Part shown: positions 24,309 to 34,309 of the stretch, one piece after another | Layout: every line of letters begins with the position of its first letter | Numbering within the stretch: the first letter of the stretch is position 1 | Assembly: GCA_902809985.1 (NCBI GenBank) | Contig: CADDXC010000001.1 | Location: forward strand, 558,001 to 622,000 | From: Clostridiaceae bacterium BL-3 | GTDB taxonomy: Bacteria > Bacillota > Clostridia > Clostridiales > Clostridiaceae | Length of the DNA stretch: 64,000 bases | Direction of reading: 5' to 3' | Program-made: the position numbers and the translations under genes | Notes under the pieces: model-generated | Databases searched by the model: none | The model's input: only the letters and a program-made list of their open reading frames with translations | What the model was told of the DNA's origin: nothing

Positions 24309-25193
24309 ATGAAAGTCAATAATGGTATAGTTGAAAAACTAAAAGGTGAAGTGGATGAATATTTAAAAGACTATATGAAGGGAAAAGGTTCTTATAATAA
24401 AAGAGTGTATGAAGCTATGGAATACAGCTTAAATGCGGGTGGGAAGAGAATAAGGCCTATATTATTCCTTTTAACTTATATGCTCTACAGGGATAATTAC
24501 AGTGAAGTGATAGATGTAGCAGCATCTATAGAGATGATACATACTTATTCTCTGATTCATGATGATCTTCCGGCTATGGACAATGATGATCTGAGGAGGG
24601 GTAAGCCCACCAATCACAAAATATTTGGCGAAGCCATTGCCATGCTGGCAGGAGATGGACTTCTAAATGAAGCCATGAATTTGATGTTCAGGCATTGTAT
24701 TGGAAGGGGACAAAATGCTTTAAAGGCCTGCAGTATTATTTCTGAAAGTGCAGGTGCTGAGGGAATGGTGGGCGGTCAGACAGTGGATATATTGAGTGAA
24801 AATACTGAGATACCAATAGATCAACTTTATTATATGCACAGCAAAAAGACCGGGGCTCTTATAAAGGGCTCTATAATTTCAGCAGCAGTACATGCGTCTG
24901 CCGACAAGCAGGATATAAGCAAGTTGGGGTATTATGGTGAAAAATTAGGATTGGCCTTCCAAATAAAGGATGATATATTGGATATAACAGGAGATACTGC
25001 TGTTTTAGGTAAAAAAACGAAGAGTGATTTGGATAATAATAAAACTACTTTTATAACCACTTATGGATTGAATAAATGCAGGGAAATGTGTAATTCAATT
25101 ACAGGTGAATGCATGGATGTACTGAAGGAAATTAAAAAGGATACATCTCAGTTAGAGAATTTAACTTTATTTTTATTAAATAGAGAAAAATAA
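24309..25193 (+). CDS. ispA: Polyprenyl (farnesyl/geranylgeranyl) diphosphate synthase
   Basis: This 294-residue trans-prenyltransferase has the first aspartate-rich motif DDLPAMDNDD and the second DDILD, plus GGKRIRP near the N-terminus. Two small residues precede the first motif, as in farnesyl diphosphate synthases of this size. It makes the C15 or C20 precursor for undecaprenyl and quinone lipids. Placement directly before dxs couples it to isoprenoid precursor supply. Confidence 0.93.
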   Translation: MKVNNGIVEKLKGEVDEYLKDYMKGKGSYNKRVYEAMEYSLNAGGKRIRPILFLLTYMLYRDNYSEVIDVAASIEMIHTYSLIHDDLPAMDNDDLRRGKPTNHKIFGEAIAMLAGDGLLNEAMNLMFRHCIGRGQNALKACSIISESAGAEGMVGGQTVDILSENTEIPIDQLYYMHSKKTGALIKGSIISAAVHASADKQDISKLGYYGEKLGLAFQIKDDILDITGDTAVLGKKTKSDLDNNKTTFITTYGLNKCREMCNSITGECMDVLKEIKKDTSQLENLTLFLLNREK

Positions 25194-25249
25194 TTTTCTG
25201 TGTAAAATATTTGTAAAGTGATTTTATTAATAAAAAAGGATAGATGAAA

Positions 25250-27124
25250 ATGCTTAGTTTGCTGGATAGATATAAAGATATAAATGATATAAAAAAAATG
25301 TCTCTTAACCAGAAAAAACAATTTGCTGTGGAAATCAGGAGATTTTTAATTGACAAGGTATCTAAGACAGGGGGGCACCTGGCTTCTAATTTGGGAGTTG
25401 TAGAACTTACATTGAGTTTGTTCAGTGCATTTGATCTAAATCACGATAAACTTATATGGGATGTAGGTCATCAAGCTTATGTGCATAAAATTCTAACAGG
25501 GAGAAAGGATAGTTTTGATACTTTAAGGCAGTTTGGGGGAATAAGTGGATTCCCTAAAAGAAATGAGAGTGTATATGATTTTTTTGAAACCGGGCACAGC
25601 AGCACTTCCATATCTGCAGCCCTTGGTATGGCAAGGGCAAGGGATCTAGAACACAAGAATTATAATGTGATTGCAGTCATAGGAGATGGAGCCTTAACAG
25701 GAGGAATGGCGCTGGAAGCTCTAAATGATGTGGGATACAGGAAGACAAAACTTATAATAGTATTAAATGACAATCAGATGTCCATAGGGAAAAATGTAGG
25801 GGGAGTATCTAAATATCTGAATAAAATCAGGATAGATCCTAAATATAACAAGTTTAAAAAAGAAGTGGAAAATAAGTTAAAAAAGATACCGAATATTGGG
25901 GAAGGAATGGCAAAGTATCTTGAAAAACTCAAAAATGGAATAAAACAAATGGTTGTTCCGGGAATGTTTTTTGAGGATATGGGGATAAAGTATCTAGGCC
26001 CCATAGATGGACATAATATAAAAGAACTTACGGAAGTTCTTAATTCAGCTAAAAAACTAAATAATCCAGTTCTCATACATATAATAACCAAAAAGGGGAA
26101 AGGGTATGAGTTCGCCGAAAAGAATCCAGGCAAATTTCATGGAATAGGTCCATTTAATTGCAGCAGTGGGGAATTGGTGAAAACTTCAATCAATACCTAT
26201 TCTAAAACCTTTGGAGCTGAAATGAGCAGTCTGGCAGAGAAGGATAAAAGAATAGTAGCCATAACTGCTGCCATGAGGGATGGTACAGGTCTTAAAAATT
26301 TTGCAGAAAGATTTCCAAAAAGATTTTTTGATGTGGGTATTGCAGAACAGCATGCAGTTACGCTGGCGGCAGGAATGGCCAGTTCAGGTTTAAAACCTGT
26401 TTTTGCAGTTTATTCTACTTTTTTGCAAAGGGCCTATGATCAGCTGCTTCATGATGTATGTATGCAGAATCTTCCCGTAGTTTTTGCAGTTGATAGATCC
26501 GGCATTGTAGGAGAAGATGGAGAAACCCATCAGGGCATATTTGATCTGTCATATCTGACTCAGATGCCAAATATGACTATCATGTCGCCTAAGTGTATAG
26601 ATGAATTGCCTTATATGTTAAAGTGGGCATTGAAACAAAATTTTCCTATAGCTATAAGATATCCAAGAGGAGGGGATGATATACTTCTTAAACCATTGAA
26701 AAACTTTAATATTGGAAAATGGGAATATGTATCAGGAAAAGGTAAAATAGCATTGATAGCTCAGGGCAAAATGGTACAGCATGCAGTTTTGGCATCGCAG
26801 AGGCTTAAAGAAAGGAATATAGATATTAAAATTATAAGTGCCTGTTTTGCCAAACCAATTGATAAAACCATGCTCAATCAATTAATAGAAGAAAGAGCAA
26901 CCATTATAACCATTGAGGATAATGTAGTAAGAGGTGGATTGGGCTCCTATATACTGGAATATGTAAATACCAAAGATAATAAAATTAAAGTGGTAAACTT
27001 AGGATTTCCAGATGAATTTGTGCAGCATGGCAAAGTTGACATTTTATATAAATTGTATGGATTGGATGCAAGGGGAATTGAAAGTGCTGTACTTAAAACA
27101 GAAGCATTGAGCCATGTATTTTAA
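25250..27124 (+). CDS. dxs: 1-deoxy-D-xylulose-5-phosphate synthase
   Basis: A protein of about 624 residues and the full family length. The start is ATG 25250, nine bases after AAAAGGA; ATG 25244 is possible but very close to that site. The thiamine diphosphate motif [18 protein letters not shown], the [15 protein letters not shown] region and the transketolase-like [13 protein letters not shown] are all visible. It condenses pyruvate with glyceraldehyde 3-phosphate, the first step of the non-mevalonate isoprenoid route. Confidence 0.96.
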   Translation: MLSLLDRYKDINDIKKMSLNQKKQFAVEIRRFLIDKVSKTGGHLASNLGVVELTLSLFSAFDLNHDKLIWDVGHQAYVHKILTGRKDSFDTLRQFGGISGFPKRNESVYDFFETGHSSTSISAALGMARARDLEHKNYNVIAVIGDGALTGGMALEALNDVGYRKTKLIIVLNDNQMSIGKNVGGVSKYLNKIRIDPKYNKFKKEVENKLKKIPNIGEGMAKYLEKLKNGIKQMVVPGMFFEDMGIKYLGPIDGHNIKELTEVLNSAKKLNNPVLIHIITKKGKGYEFAEKNPGKFHGIGPFNCSSGELVKTSINTYSKTFGAEMSSLAEKDKRIVAITAAMRDGTGLKNFAERFPKRFFDVGIAEQHAVTLAAGMASSGLKPVFAVYSTFLQRAYDQLLHDVCMQNLPVVFAVDRSGIVGEDGETHQGIFDLSYLTQMPNMTIMSPKCIDELPYMLKWALKQNFPIAIRYPRGGDDILLKPLKNFNIGKWEYVSGKGKIALIAQGKMVQHAVLASQRLKERNIDIKIISACFAKPIDKTMLNQLIEERATIITIEDNVVRGGLGSYILEYVNTKDNKIKVVNLGFPDEFVQHGKVDILYKLYGLDARGIESAVLKTEALSHVF

Positions 27125-27143
27125 AGGTGTGAGGGAGTTTATT

Positions 27144-27968
27144 ATGTCAGAATCAAAAGAGAGGTTGGATGTACTTCTGGTAAATAAAGGTGTATTTCCT
27201 TCCAGAGAAAAAGCCAGGGCAAGCATTATGGCTGGAGAAATATTTGTAAATGGGCAGAGAGTGGATAAGTGCGGACAAAAAATAAAAGAGAGTTCAAATA
27301 TTGAATTTAGAGGAGAAAAACTTCCCTTTGTAAGCCGTGGAGGATTAAAATTACAAAAATCTATAGAGAAATTTCACATAAATTTAAAGAATAAGGTTTG
27401 TGTAGATGTAGGTGCATCTACAGGTGGATTTACTGACTGTATGCTTCAGAATGGGGCTAAAAAAGTGTTTTCCATAGATGTGGGGTACGGGCAGTTTGCC
27501 TGGAAGCTCAGAATAGATAAAAGGGTAGTTTGTATGGAGAGAACCAATATAAGATATGTAACTCCGGATCAGATAGGAGAAGCTGCTGATTTTGCCAGTA
27601 TAGACGTTTCTTTCATATCGCTGAAAAAAGTTATACCGGCAGTTATGAATTTATTAAAAGACAATGGCAGTGTAGTGGCACTTATCAAGCCGCAGTTTGA
27701 AGCAGGAAGAGAAAAAGTGGGGAAAAAGGGTGTTGTTAGAGAAAAATCGACGCATATAGAAGTTATAAATGATATTGCAAAATTTTTAAAAGAAAAGGGT
27801 TTGAAAATAATTTTATTGGATTATTCTCCCATAAAAGGTCCCCAGGGGAATATAGAATATCTCATATATTTTACTAAGAAAAAGGATTTTAATGGATTAT
27901 TTAAAGACGAGGATATAATTAAAATAGTAGAAACATCACATGGTGAGCTCAATGGGGAGGAACTATGA
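27144..27968 (+). CDS. tlyA: TlyA family rRNA 2'-O-methyltransferase
   Basis: Start ATG 27144 follows GAGGGAG; a longer frame back to 27114 is not supported. Residues 5-65 are an S4 RNA-binding domain (RLDVLLVNKGVFPSREKARA). The Rossmann-type methyltransferase follows, with motif I VDVGASTGGFTDCMLQNGA and IKPQFEAGREKVGKKGVV. TlyA enzymes methylate 16S or 16S plus 23S rRNA with S-adenosylmethionine. The gene overlaps nadK by four bases. Confidence 0.93.
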   Translation: MSESKERLDVLLVNKGVFPSREKARASIMAGEIFVNGQRVDKCGQKIKESSNIEFRGEKLPFVSRGGLKLQKSIEKFHINLKNKVCVDVGASTGGFTDCMLQNGAKKVFSIDVGYGQFAWKLRIDKRVVCMERTNIRYVTPDQIGEAADFASIDVSFISLKKVIPAVMNLLKDNGSVVALIKPQFEAGREKVGKKGVVREKSTHIEVINDIAKFLKEKGLKIILLDYSPIKGPQGNIEYLIYFTKKKDFNGLFKDEDIIKIVETSHGELNGEEL

Positions 27969-28828
27969 AAAATATAGGTATTAATGTCAATACAACAAAA
28001 GACTTGAATAAACAAATGTTGAACTTTATAATAAAAAATATACATAATATAGATAATAATGTCAATATAAACGTATATGAGGACTGCGTAGGATTGGATG
28101 AAAATGAAAGCAATAGATTAGATGTGATTATAGTATTGGGTGGAGATGGCACTATACTGAATACATCTAAAAATGTACTTAAATCAAAGACACCTATACT
28201 GGGAATAAACATAGGGCATTTGGGATTTTTAGCTCAGGTGGAGATAAGTAACGTCAAAGAAGCCTTAAATAGACTGTTTATGGGAAAATATACAGTAGAG
28301 GAAAGAGATATGATACAGTGCAGTTATGATGATGGGAATGGCGTTAAAAGCTATGATGGTCTGAATGATGTAGTACTGTGTAGAAAAGTCGATTCAGGTA
28401 TACAGAGATATGATATCTATATAAATGGTGCTTTCTACAATACATTTAATGGGGATGGTATTATAGTATGTACGTCCACAGGTTCCACTGGCTATAATTT
28501 ATCTGCAGGAGGCCCCATAATACACCCATCTTTAGATGTACTGTGCCTGACGCCTATGTATTCACAATTTTTAACTGCAAGAACTATTATACTGGACAGC
28601 AGGTCACGTATAAGCATAACATCGAAAAAAAAATTTGAGAATGTATATTTATCCGTAGACGGCCAGCAGTGTATTGAAGTAAATGGGTTTGGACCTATAA
28701 AAATAGAAAGATCTCAAAACAAGAGAAAACTTATTAAATTTGACAATAATGATTATTTTAATACACTTAAGGAGAAAATTACATTTAAGGCAAAAGGATG
28801 TGAAGGTGAGATATATGAAGGTAACTAG
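27965..28828 (+). CDS. nadK: NAD kinase
   Basis: This 287-residue protein has the GGDGT loop (LGGDGTILNTSKN), NIGHLGFLAQVE and the TGSTGYNLSAGGPI catalytic and substrate region. It phosphorylates NAD to NADP. Its start codon overlaps the tlyA stop (ATGA), and its 3' end overlaps argR, so the three are translationally linked. Confidence 0.96.
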   Translation: MKNIGINVNTTKDLNKQMLNFIIKNIHNIDNNVNINVYEDCVGLDENESNRLDVIIVLGGDGTILNTSKNVLKSKTPILGINIGHLGFLAQVEISNVKEALNRLFMGKYTVEERDMIQCSYDDGNGVKSYDGLNDVVLCRKVDSGIQRYDIYINGAFYNTFNGDGIIVCTSTGSTGYNLSAGGPIIHPSLDVLCLTPMYSQFLTARTIILDSRSRISITSKKKFENVYLSVDGQQCIEVNGFGPIKIERSQNKRKLIKFDNNDYFNTLKEKITFKAKGCEGEIYEGN

Positions 28829-29267
28829 GCATGCTAAAATATTGGAAATCATTAATTCAAATGATATTGAAACCCAGGAGGAACTTGCAGAAAAACTTAA
28901 AAAAAGTGGAATGAATGTAACGCAGGCAACTGTTTCAAGAGATATAAAGGAATTAAAGCTTATAAAGGTACTGGCTGATAGTGGACGATATAAATATGCC
29001 ACTATATCGCATACGGAAAATGTTCTGTCAAATAAACTTATAAATATATTTTCTCAAACAGTTATAAGTGTTGAAAATGTAAATAATTTTGTAGTGATAA
29101 AGACCATTTCAGGTTCTGCTCCGGCGGCAGCAGAAGCTATTGATTCACTGAATTTTATTGGAATAGCGGGAACCTTAGCTGGGGACAATACTATATTTGT
29201 CATGGCAAGAGATAATGAAAAAGCTCTAAGTATAACTCAAAGGATGAAAAAGATGATTTCTGGATAG
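28815..29267 (+). CDS. argR: Arginine repressor ArgR
   Basis: Start ATG 28815 sits behind GAAGGTGAG; a frame open from 28740 is a read-through of nadK DNA. The 150-residue product has the winged-helix N-terminus (RHAKILEIINSNDIETQEEL, TQATVSRDIKELKLIK) and the C-terminal arginine-binding hexamer domain with GTLAGDNTIFV. It represses arginine biosynthesis when arginine is abundant. Confidence 0.96.
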   Translation: MKVTRHAKILEIINSNDIETQEELAEKLKKSGMNVTQATVSRDIKELKLIKVLADSGRYKYATISHTENVLSNKLINIFSQTVISVENVNNFVVIKTISGSAPAAAEAIDSLNFIGIAGTLAGDNTIFVMARDNEKALSITQRMKKMISG

Positions 29268-29278
29268 GAGGGTTGCTC

Positions 29279-30979
29279 ATGTTACTCCAGTTAAACATAA
29301 GAAATTTTGCACTTATAGAAAAATTAAGTATATCTTTTGAATCGGGATTTAACGTACTTTCTGGAGAAACGGGAGCTGGTAAATCCATACTCATTGATGC
29401 CATAAATTATGTATTGGGAGGAAAGTTCAATAGGGACTTAATAAGAACAGGAGAAAAAAAGACTTTTGTTGAGGCGGTTTTTACTGTAGAGAATCCTAAA
29501 ACTTTGGAAGTTTTAGAAGAAGAAGAAATTGACTCCAATGAAAATCTAGTCATAATAAGCAGAGAATCTTTTCAGTCTGGAAGAACTGTGGCAAAGGTCA
29601 ATGGAAGATCAATCTTGATGGCAAACTTAAAACATATAAGCAGTACTTTGCTGGATATACATGGACAACATGATAATCAAAATCTACTTTCAGAGGAAAA
29701 TCATATATATTATTTAGATTACTATGGGGAGAGTTCCATTGGCAGCATGTTAAGGCAGTATGAAAAGGATTATAAAGATTTAATTCATATAGAGAATAAA
29801 ATACAGGATCTTTCTGGTAAGAGTGAGGATAGGGAAAAACTTGTTGATTTTTTGAAATATCAGATAGACGAAATTGACTCTGCTAATTTAAAAGAGGGGG
29901 AAGAAGAAGAATTAAATGAAAGGTTTAAGATACTTTCAAATTCCGAAAAAATAAACAATACTATAAACAGTTGTTATGTAAGCCTTTATAGCAGCAATGG
30001 AGATAAAGGCTCCGTATATGACAGTTTAGGTATGGTTATAAAGCAGCTTGCTTCCATAGAAAACATTGTTTCCAAGGTAAAGGATATATCAGACTCTCTC
30101 AAGGATAGTTATTATAACATAGAAGGGTGTATAGAGGATATAAGAGATATAAAGGATAATTTTTACTATGATGCAGGAGAATTAGAAGCTATAAATAGTA
30201 GAATATACAAGATAAATGGTTTTAAAAAAAAATATGGAAGCAGTGTAAAAGATATACTAAATTATAGGAACAAAATAGAAAAGCAATATGAAGAGATGAA
30301 AGATGTTTCTAAAATAATAGAAAATTTGAATTTGGAAAGACTAAAATTAGAAGATAAGATGAAGTTGAAATGTAAACAGATTCATGAATGCAGATATAAA
30401 ATAGCCCTGGACTTAGAAAAAAATGTTAAAAACGAGTTGAAGTTTGTAGGGTTGGAAAAGAGCGTATTTAAAATAGAAGTCAAACTGGAGCAAAAATTCA
30501 ATTTAAAGGGCATGGATAAAGTGACTTTTTACATATCGACTAATCCAGGTGAACCCTTGAAGCCTCTTCAAAAAATTGTATCAGGTGGAGAACTGTCGAG
30601 GATGATGTTGGCATTAAAAACTGTATTTGTGGATAAAGATCACATTCCCTCTATTATATTTGATGAAATAGACACAGGAATAAGTGGAAGAATAGCGCAG
30701 TGTGTAGCTGAAAAAATGTACAATATATCAAAAAAACATCAGGTTTTTTGCGTGACTCATTTACCTCAGATTGCATCTATGTCCGATACTCATTATTGGG
30801 TTTCAAAAAGGGTTATTAAAAATAAAACCTATACCAAGGTTAAAAGAATGAATGAACAGGAAAAACAATATGAAATAGCCAGGATGATAGGAGGCTCTGA
30901 GGTTACGCCGCTTACTTTGGAACATGCTAAGGAAATTGTTAAAATGGCAGATTTAAAAAAATTGGAAAATAAAAATTGA
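29279..30979 (+). CDS. recN: DNA repair protein RecN
   Basis: The start is ATG 29279, seven bases after TAGGAGGG. The SMC-like ATPase of about 566 residues has Walker A GETGAGKSILIDAINYVLG near residue 35, a central coiled coil, the ABC signature VSGGELSRMMLALK and Walker B SIIFDEIDTGISG. It works in double-strand break repair. Position after argR is typical of Firmicutes. Confidence 0.96.
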   Translation: MLLQLNIRNFALIEKLSISFESGFNVLSGETGAGKSILIDAINYVLGGKFNRDLIRTGEKKTFVEAVFTVENPKTLEVLEEEEIDSNENLVIISRESFQSGRTVAKVNGRSILMANLKHISSTLLDIHGQHDNQNLLSEENHIYYLDYYGESSIGSMLRQYEKDYKDLIHIENKIQDLSGKSEDREKLVDFLKYQIDEIDSANLKEGEEEELNERFKILSNSEKINNTINSCYVSLYSSNGDKGSVYDSLGMVIKQLASIENIVSKVKDISDSLKDSYYNIEGCIEDIRDIKDNFYYDAGELEAINSRIYKINGFKKKYGSSVKDILNYRNKIEKQYEEMKDVSKIIENLNLERLKLEDKMKLKCKQIHECRYKIALDLEKNVKNELKFVGLEKSVFKIEVKLEQKFNLKGMDKVTFYISTNPGEPLKPLQKIVSGGELSRMMLALKTVFVDKDHIPSIIFDEIDTGISGRIAQCVAEKMYNISKKHQVFCVTHLPQIASMSDTHYWVSKRVIKNKTYTKVKRMNEQEKQYEIARMIGGSEVTPLTLEHAKEIVKMADLKKLENKN

Positions 30980-31156
30980 AAAAGTTGTCTTTAAACATTT
31001 AAAGTAAATGCTTAAAAGGTGACTTTTAACTTTCTGTATAAATTTATATTTAAAAACAATACATTAACTATAGATGTAACTATATAATAGCATAATAACA
31101 TATTTAAAAGGGCAACTTAATCCTAGAAAAAGCAATGTAAGACGGGAGGTAAAAGC

Positions 31157-32263
31157 ATGAGAAAAAAGGTCAAAATCACATTGCGTTGGATGTTAATTCC
31201 AATCCTGTTTATGATGTTATGTGCTTATTATAAAATTGAAAATATAGATAAAGGTATTGGTTTATCTCAGGCAATCAAAACAAAGTCAACATTTAAAGCA
31301 GCTAAAGCCAGTGATATTACTGTGTATCCCGGCGGCCAGCCTATTGGAATAAAGTTGAGTACCAAAGGAGTGCTAGTAGTGGCACTTTCAGATATACAAA
31401 CTCCTCAGGGAAAGGTAACAAGCCCAGCTGCACTGGCCGGCATACGAATAGGAGACAATATAATTAAGGTAAATGATACTTTTGTAAAAAATGCTGAGCA
31501 GACTCAGACTGAAATAAATAGAACAAAGGGAAAAAATATAAAAATAGTTGTGGAAAGAAATGGAAATAAAATTGAGAAGACAGTGAAGGCTGTAAATGAG
31601 CTAGAAGACAATAATTATAGAATAGGACTTTGGATAAGAGATTCTACTGCAGGAATTGGAACTTTAACTTTTTATGATGAAAAAAGTGGAATGTTTGCAG
31701 CATTAGGGCATCCCATAGTAGATGTAGATACGGGAACTAAGTTGAATATAAATTCGGGAGATATAGTTGACTCATCCATAGTATCTATTAAAAAGGGAGT
31801 TAAGGGAAATCCAGGTGAATTAAAAGGTATATTTGTAAATGAGGAACTTAAATTAGGTGATATAAATAAAAATACAGAATGTGGAATTTTTGGCAAGGGA
31901 AATGAAGAACTTAAGAATGTAAATTATGAGCCGCTTAAAATTGGTTTGAGAAGTGAAATAAAAGAAGGACCCGCTAAGATCCTCACTACTATATCAGGAA
32001 GAACACCTGAGTACTATGATATAGAAATACAGAAATTGCTGACTCAAGACCTGCCCGGACCTAAAAGTATGGTCATAAAGGTTACAGACAGCAGGCTGCT
32101 GAATAAAACTGGTGGAATAGTCCAGGGGATGAGTGGAAGCCCTATAATTCAAAATGGTAAATTGGTGGGAGCTGTGACCCACGTACTTATAAATAAGCCT
32201 GAAATAGGATATGGCATTTATATAGACTGGATGTTAAAAGATGCTGATATCCTGTTAAAGTAG
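31157..32263 (+). CDS. spoIVB: SpoIVB peptidase
   Basis: This 368-residue protein starts at ATG 31157 behind GGGAGG. It has an N-terminal membrane anchor, a PDZ domain (about residues 65-145, with SPAALAGIRIGDNIIKVND) and an S55 peptidase domain with His185 in ALGHPI and the nucleophile region GMSGSPI near residue 327. In Bacillus it is made in the forespore and cuts SpoIVFA to allow pro-sigma-K processing. A CATAATA at 31091-31097 fits a sigma-G -10, but the -35 is weak. Confidence 0.95.
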   Translation: MRKKVKITLRWMLIPILFMMLCAYYKIENIDKGIGLSQAIKTKSTFKAAKASDITVYPGGQPIGIKLSTKGVLVVALSDIQTPQGKVTSPAALAGIRIGDNIIKVNDTFVKNAEQTQTEINRTKGKNIKIVVERNGNKIEKTVKAVNELEDNNYRIGLWIRDSTAGIGTLTFYDEKSGMFAALGHPIVDVDTGTKLNINSGDIVDSSIVSIKKGVKGNPGELKGIFVNEELKLGDINKNTECGIFGKGNEELKNVNYEPLKIGLRSEIKEGPAKILTTISGRTPEYYDIEIQKLLTQDLPGPKSMVIKVTDSRLLNKTGGIVQGMSGSPIIQNGKLVGAVTHVLINKPEIGYGIYIDWMLKDADILLK

Positions 32264-32280
32264 AAGATATGCTAAAGTAA

Positions 32281-32331
32281 TTATGTAGTTATAAAGATAG
32301 CATTTTAAATGCTATCTTTATAACTACATAA
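32281..32331. repeat. 51-base perfect palindrome between spoIVB and spo0A
   Basis: Arms of 25 bases (32281-32305 and 32307-32331) are exact reverse complements around a single central base. As RNA this would be a very stable long hairpin. No T tract follows directly; the sequence continues AAGTATAATATATT. It may be the spoIVB transcription end or a regulatory hairpin in the spo0A leader. Confidence 0.75.
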
Positions 32332-32401
32332 AGTATAATATATTTATTTAAGAGAATCAAAAAAATGATTATATAAAAGATAAAAATTTTTACATAAAAA
32401 A

Positions 32402-32428
32402 GAAGGAATTAAAATTCCTTTGTCGAAT
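32402..32428 (+). promoter_or_regulatory. Sigma-H-type promoter with overlapping 0A box upstream of spo0A
   Basis: GAAGGAATT (32402-32410) matches the sigma-H -35 pattern RNAGGAWWW. After 11 bases, GTCGAAT (32422-32428) matches the -10 pattern RNNGAAT. The -10 overlaps TGTCGAA (32421-32427), a perfect 0A box. The -35 is also the left arm of an AAGGAATT/AATTCCTT palindrome (32403-32420). Confidence 0.7.
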
Positions 32429-32478
32429 TTATTATTTGTTAAGATATGGGAATTAATTAAGAAAAGGGGAGTAAAAAT

Positions 32479-33294
32479 ATGGAAGATTCAAAGATAAGTG
32501 TAATTATTGCAGATGATAATAAAGAATTTTGTAATATTCTAAATGATTATCTTTTAAACCAGAAGGACATAGTGGTTACAGGTATTGCCAAGGATGGATT
32601 AGAGGCACTTAAGCTGATTGAGGAGAAAAAGCCGGATTTAGTAGTGCTTGATATAATAATGCCTCATCTTGATGGACTGGGAGTTTTGGAAAGACTAAAT
32701 ACTATGAATATGGATCCAATGCCAAGGATAATAGTTTTGTCTGCAGTAGGACAGGATAAGATAACCCAGAGAGCCATAACTTTAGGGGCAGATTACTATG
32801 TCATAAAACCTTTTGATATGAATGTACTTACGAGAAGAATAAGGCAGATGTTCAACAATGTTATAATAGGAGGGAATGAAGTTAAAAGAAATACGTTATT
32901 TGTGGACAACGATGAAATAAAATCTTTCAAGGATGATCCTGCAGATTTGAAACAGGAGATAACCAATATAATTCATGAAATAGGTGTTCCAGCTCATATA
33001 AAAGGTTATATGTATTTAAGAGAGGCAATAACTGTGGTTGTAAATAATATGGAACTTTTATCAGCAGTTACGAAGGAATTATATCCTTCTATAGCTAAAA
33101 AATACAATACAACTGCCAGTAGAGTTGAGAGGGCTATCAGACATGCCATCGAAGTTGCTTGGTCAAGAGGTCAGGTGGAAACTATAAATAAAATCTTTGG
33201 CTATACTATACATAATGACAAGGGAAAGCCAACCAATTCCGAATTCATCGCCATGGTGGCTGACAAACTTCGATTAGAGAACAAAGTATCTTAG
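32479..33294 (+). CDS. spo0A: Sporulation master response regulator Spo0A
   Basis: This 271-residue protein starts at ATG 32479 behind AGGGGAG. The receiver domain has Asp12/Asp13, phospho-acceptor Asp58 in VVLDIIMP, and the conserved Lys in YYVIKPFD. The C-terminal Spo0A domain has the recognition helix [19 protein letters not shown]. It decides entry into sporulation and, in solvent-forming clostridia, solventogenesis. No phosphorelay genes are seen nearby, in keeping with direct kinase phosphorylation in clostridia. Confidence 0.98.
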   Translation: MEDSKISVIIADDNKEFCNILNDYLLNQKDIVVTGIAKDGLEALKLIEEKKPDLVVLDIIMPHLDGLGVLERLNTMNMDPMPRIIVLSAVGQDKITQRAITLGADYYVIKPFDMNVLTRRIRQMFNNVIIGGNEVKRNTLFVDNDEIKSFKDDPADLKQEITNIIHEIGVPAHIKGYMYLREAITVVVNNMELLSAVTKELYPSIAKKYNTTASRVERAIRHAIEVAWSRGQVETINKIFGYTIHNDKGKPTNSEFIAMVADKLRLENKVS

Positions 33295-33373
33295 AATAAA
33301 TATTATCAATGATTAGAAAGATTTTGAGTTATATGAAAATATTAACAAACATAAAGATAAAATCAATTAATTT

Positions 33374-33415
33374 GAAAACTTCCGTTCATTTTATATAAAA
33401 TGAATGGAAGTTTTT
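33374..33415 (+). terminator. Terminator after spo0A
   Basis: A hairpin of about 20 pairs (33374-33394 with 33395-33415, one G-T pair at 33384/33405) ends in a T tract. An ATG at 33404 inside its right arm is not a real start. Confidence 0.85.
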
Positions 33416-33436
33416 GCAAGGAGGTTATATGAACAA

Positions 33437-33607
33437 ATGAAGATAGAGTTGGAGTTAGAAGAAATAAGAAACATACAGAATTTAATTATAAGTAGAGTAA
33501 ACGAGCTTAGAGAAAAAATATCAAATGATATAGATAGAGAAGAAGAGATAAAAGAAATTATAAGGTATTACAAAAAGTTGGTAAAAAAAATAGAAAACCA
33601 AATATAA
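33437..33607 (+). CDS. Spo0E-like small protein (degenerate motif)
   Basis: A frame opens at 33404, but that ATG lies in the spo0A terminator, so ATG 33437, 13 bases after AGGAGG, is preferred. The product is 56 residues, two helices with a turn (IRNIQNLIISRVNELREKIS ... EEIKEIIRYYKKLVKKIENQ). Length and layout match the Spo0E aspartyl-phosphate phosphatase family. The hallmark S-Q-E-L-D is replaced by Y-Y-K-K-L-V. Position right after spo0A supports a link, but phosphatase activity is doubtful. Confidence 0.5.
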   Translation: MKIELELEEIRNIQNLIISRVNELREKISNDIDREEEIKEIIRYYKKLVKKIENQI

Positions 33608-33708
33608 TTGACAATTGTAATAGTAAAGTATAAAATTGAAAACGATAATTAATTTGAAATTTTATTTAAATAAATTATAAAACAGCATAATTTTGTATTG
33701 GAAGTGAT

Positions 33709-34236
33709 ATGAAGGTGGATTTTTCTGAAAAAACTATAAAAAAAGATATGATATACAGCGGTAAAATTATTGAGGTCAATCTACAAACTGTTGTATTGCC
33801 AAATGGGAGAAAAAGTAAGAGAGAAGTAGTGAATCATCCTGGCGGTGTGGCAATACTGGCCTATAAAGATAGTGATACCGTATTTATGGTAGAACAGTTT
33901 AGAAAGCCTATAGAGAGAAATATTCTTGAAATACCTGCAGGAAAAATTGAGAAGGATGAAGATATAAAGACATGCGGAATGAGAGAATTGGAGGAGGAAA
34001 TAGGTTATAAAGCAAGAAAATTTGAATATATTGGGAAGGTAGTCACGAGTCCTGGATTTTGTGATGAATATATATATATTTTCAAGGCTGAGGATCTATA
34101 CAAGGGAAGAGACGATATAGGTGATGAAGATGAATTTATAAATATCAAAGAGGTTAAAATAGGTGAGATTAAAGATATGATAAAAAATGGTGAAATAATA
34201 GATGCCAAGACTATATGTGCTTTTATGATGATATAA
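33709..34236 (+). CDS. Nudix hydrolase, ADP-ribose pyrophosphatase type
   Basis: This 175-residue protein has the Nudix box G-x5-E-x7-RELEEEIG (from GKIEKDEDIK to REVEEE-like RELEEEIGY, about residues 82-104) and the N-terminal beta-wing typical of NudF (VVLPNGRKSKREVVNHPGGVAIL). It probably hydrolyses ADP-ribose to AMP and ribose 5-phosphate. The start is ATG 33709 behind GGAAGTGAT. It lies between spo0A and spoIIM as in many clostridia. Confidence 0.92.
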   Translation: MKVDFSEKTIKKDMIYSGKIIEVNLQTVVLPNGRKSKREVVNHPGGVAILAYKDSDTVFMVEQFRKPIERNILEIPAGKIEKDEDIKTCGMRELEEEIGYKARKFEYIGKVVTSPGFCDEYIYIFKAEDLYKGRDDIGDEDEFINIKEVKIGEIKDMIKNGEIIDAKTICAFMMI

Positions 34237-34309
34237 TATAGTCATATAACTCTTTTGTGGATCATAGATTATTTAGAGAGAAGATGATTGACAAAAGGGG
34301 GATAAAATA

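Noticed and set aside
31091..31097. Sigma-G promoter of spoIVB
   Set aside because: CATAATA fits the -10, but no convincing -35 lies at the right distance, so it is only mentioned with the gene.
33404..33436. Start of the Spo0E-like gene at ATG 33404
   Set aside because: The ATG lies in the right arm of the spo0A terminator and has no ribosome site; ATG 33437 follows AGGAGG.
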